From a bacterium (GTDB lineage: Bacteria; JAMCPX01): 6,881 bases of DNA. This document shows, piece after piece, positions 6,206 to 6,881 of the stretch. How positions within the stretch are numbered: the first letter of the stretch is position 1; each line of letters begins with the position of its first letter. Both the position numbers and the translations under genes were made by a program. The notes below the pieces were generated by a model. The model saw nothing but the letters and a program-made list of their open reading frames with translations, was not told the DNA's origin and searched no databases. The stretch covers positions 1 to 6,881 of the forward strand of contig DAHXOM010000047.1 in the NCBI GenBank assembly GCA_027364825.1. Direction: 5' to 3'.

Positions 6206-6235
6206 TTGACTTTTTTAACGTATACGTTTTAGAAA
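6206..6235 (+). promoter_or_regulatory. Candidate promoter of the LAL-type regulator gene, with palindrome in the spacer
   Basis: TTGACT (6206-6211) is followed after 18 bp by TAGAAA (6230-6235), a weak -10. The spacer contains the perfect 12-bp palindrome AACGTATACGTT (6217-6228). A repressor bound there would block polymerase. The -35 is good and the -10 is poor, so this could be an activator-dependent promoter or a mis-assigned one. Confidence 0.4.
6217..6228. promoter_or_regulatory. 12-bp palindrome, operator candidate
   Basis: AACGTATACGTT reads identically on both strands and lies 45 bp before the TTG start of the next gene. It resembles a small dimeric-repressor site, but I cannot assign it to a known regulator family. 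Confidence 0.4.
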
Positions 6236-6259
6236 TATCTTTATGGTGCTGTTAAAGCT

Positions 6260-6265
6260 GGAGGA
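6260..6265 (+). promoter_or_regulatory. Ribosome binding site deciding a TTG start
   Basis: GGAGGA lies 8 nt before TTG 6274. The frame has an in-frame TAA at 6253-6255, and I see no ATG or GTG between it and conserved coding sequence, so this site fixes the TTG as the start. Confidence 0.75.
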
Positions 6266-6273
6266 CGATAAGT

Positions 6274-6881
6274 TTGCGGAATAATTCCATTGCAAAGGTC
6301 AATAGTCCTGTAGTTAACAATGTTCTTTTCCGGGAAAGGTTGTTTCAATCTCTTGATCAAGCAAGAAAAAAAAAGGCCGTTTGGATTACCGGTCTGCCGG
6401 GCTCAGGTAAAACAACCCTTGTTGCAAGCTACCTGTCTGCAAAGAAACTTTCCCATGGATGGTATCATATCGACAGTTCGGATGAAGATCTTTCGACTTT
6501 TTTCTATTATCTGCGGTATGTAGTAAAAAAGATAACACCGGTAAAAAGTTCAAAGCTTCCCCTTTTAACCCCTGAATATATTGCCAATATAGAAACATAC
6601 ACGCACAGATTTTTTGAGATCCTTTTCAGCATGCTGCCCGAAGGTTTTGTCCTTGTGTTTGACAATTACCATGAGATCAACGGCAATCCTGTATTTCATA
6701 ATGTTGTAAACGAGGTTTTGTCGAGGGTCCCGGAGCACGACAATGTCATAGTGATCAGCCGTACAGAACCTCCGGGTATATTCTCGCGTCTTCGTGCAAA
6801 CAGCATGATGGAAATTATAGACAATGAACTTATGAAATTTACACCTGAAGAAACGAACGGCATTGTGCAGATCCGTTCAGG
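6274..6881 (+). CDS. MalT/LAL-type P-loop transcriptional regulator, N-terminal part (cut by window)
   Basis: The frame is open from TTG 6274 to the right edge, giving about 202 residues. Walker A is GLPGSGKTT (40-48, Lys46) and the Walker B-like strand is GFVLVFDNYHEI (Asp130). VIVISRTEPP, followed by segments such as LMKFTPEE, matches the NTPase module of MalT-like and LuxR-LAL or BTAD-containing regulators. Those proteins run to about 900-1100 residues, with TPR-like repeats and a C-terminal DNA-binding or BTAD domain, none of which is in the window. They act as ligand- and ATP-dependent activators. A run of nine A (6366-6374) falls just before Walker A. The gene is on the same strand as the ABC unit, 107 bp downstream, with its own candidate promoter, so co-transcription is uncertain. 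The output domain, and hence the exact subfamily, cannot be known from this part. Confidence 0.8.
   Translation, partial: MRNNSIAKVNSPVVNNVLFRERLFQSLDQARKKKAVWITGLPGSGKTTLVASYLSAKKLSHGWYHIDSSDEDLSTFFYYLRYVVKKITPVKSSKLPLLTPEYIANIETYTHRFFEILFSMLPEGFVLVFDNYHEINGNPVFHNVVNEVLSRVPEHDNVIVISRTEPPGIFSRLRANSMMEIIDNELMKFTPEETNGIVQIRS

Noticed and set aside
6167..6273. Possible terminator after the permease gene
   Set aside because: No stem with a following T-run could be drawn; the T-rich stretch at 6211-6216 lacks a preceding hairpin.
6320..6523. 67-codon plus-strand open frame near the right edge
   Set aside because: It overlaps, in another frame, the P-loop coding sequence that starts at TTG 6274, which has clear motifs and a good ribosome binding site.

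Overview
The window reads as an ordinary bacterial chromosome segment: dense genes, moderate GC, Shine-Dalgarno sequences before most starts, sigma70-like promoters and one classic Rho-independent terminator. No rRNA, tRNA, CRISPR array, transposase or integrase was seen. The gene mix is a secreted or membrane-anchored MsrAB, a VLCAD/FadE-like acyl-CoA dehydrogenase, an orphan eIF2B-family protein, a MarR/ABC exporter operon and a MalT/LAL-type regulator. It would suit a free-living Gram-negative-type bacterium, for example a Desulfobacterota or Nitrospirota-like lineage, but the taxon is a guess.

Layout. At the left edge, on the minus strand, lies an almost complete msrAB fusion (1-1057), cut by the window end. 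It is divergent from a 606-residue acyl-CoA dehydrogenase (1245-3065, plus strand). The 187-bp space between them holds two perfect palindromes. One (1076-1092) is a Fur/PerR/Zur-type 7-1-7 box next to msrAB. The other (1214-1231) matches the Bacillus FadR fatty-acid operator and sits between the dehydrogenase promoter and its ribosome binding site. A strong terminator (3098-3130) closes the dehydrogenase unit. A gene for an eIF2B/MtnA-family protein (3151-4014) begins 20 bp after it. Next comes a three-gene unit on the plus strand: a MarR-family regulator (4064-4534), an ABC exporter ATPase (4531-5385) and an ABC-2 permease (5342-6166). Its genes overlap by 4 and 44 nt, and it is preceded by a TTGACA promoter that leaves almost no 5' leader. 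The right edge holds the start of a large MalT-like P-loop regulator (6274 onward) with a TTG start and a 12-bp palindrome in its promoter region.

How the genes work together. msrAB repairs oxidised methionine, and the adjacent Fur-family box suggests peroxide or metal control. The dehydrogenase catalyses the first step of long-chain fatty acid beta-oxidation, and its operator suggests repression relieved by acyl-CoA. The MarR/ABC/ABC-2 set looks like a self-regulated efflux system. No single new multi-gene system is evident. The most informative signals are the operator-like palindromes and the eIF2B-like protein with a non-canonical active site.
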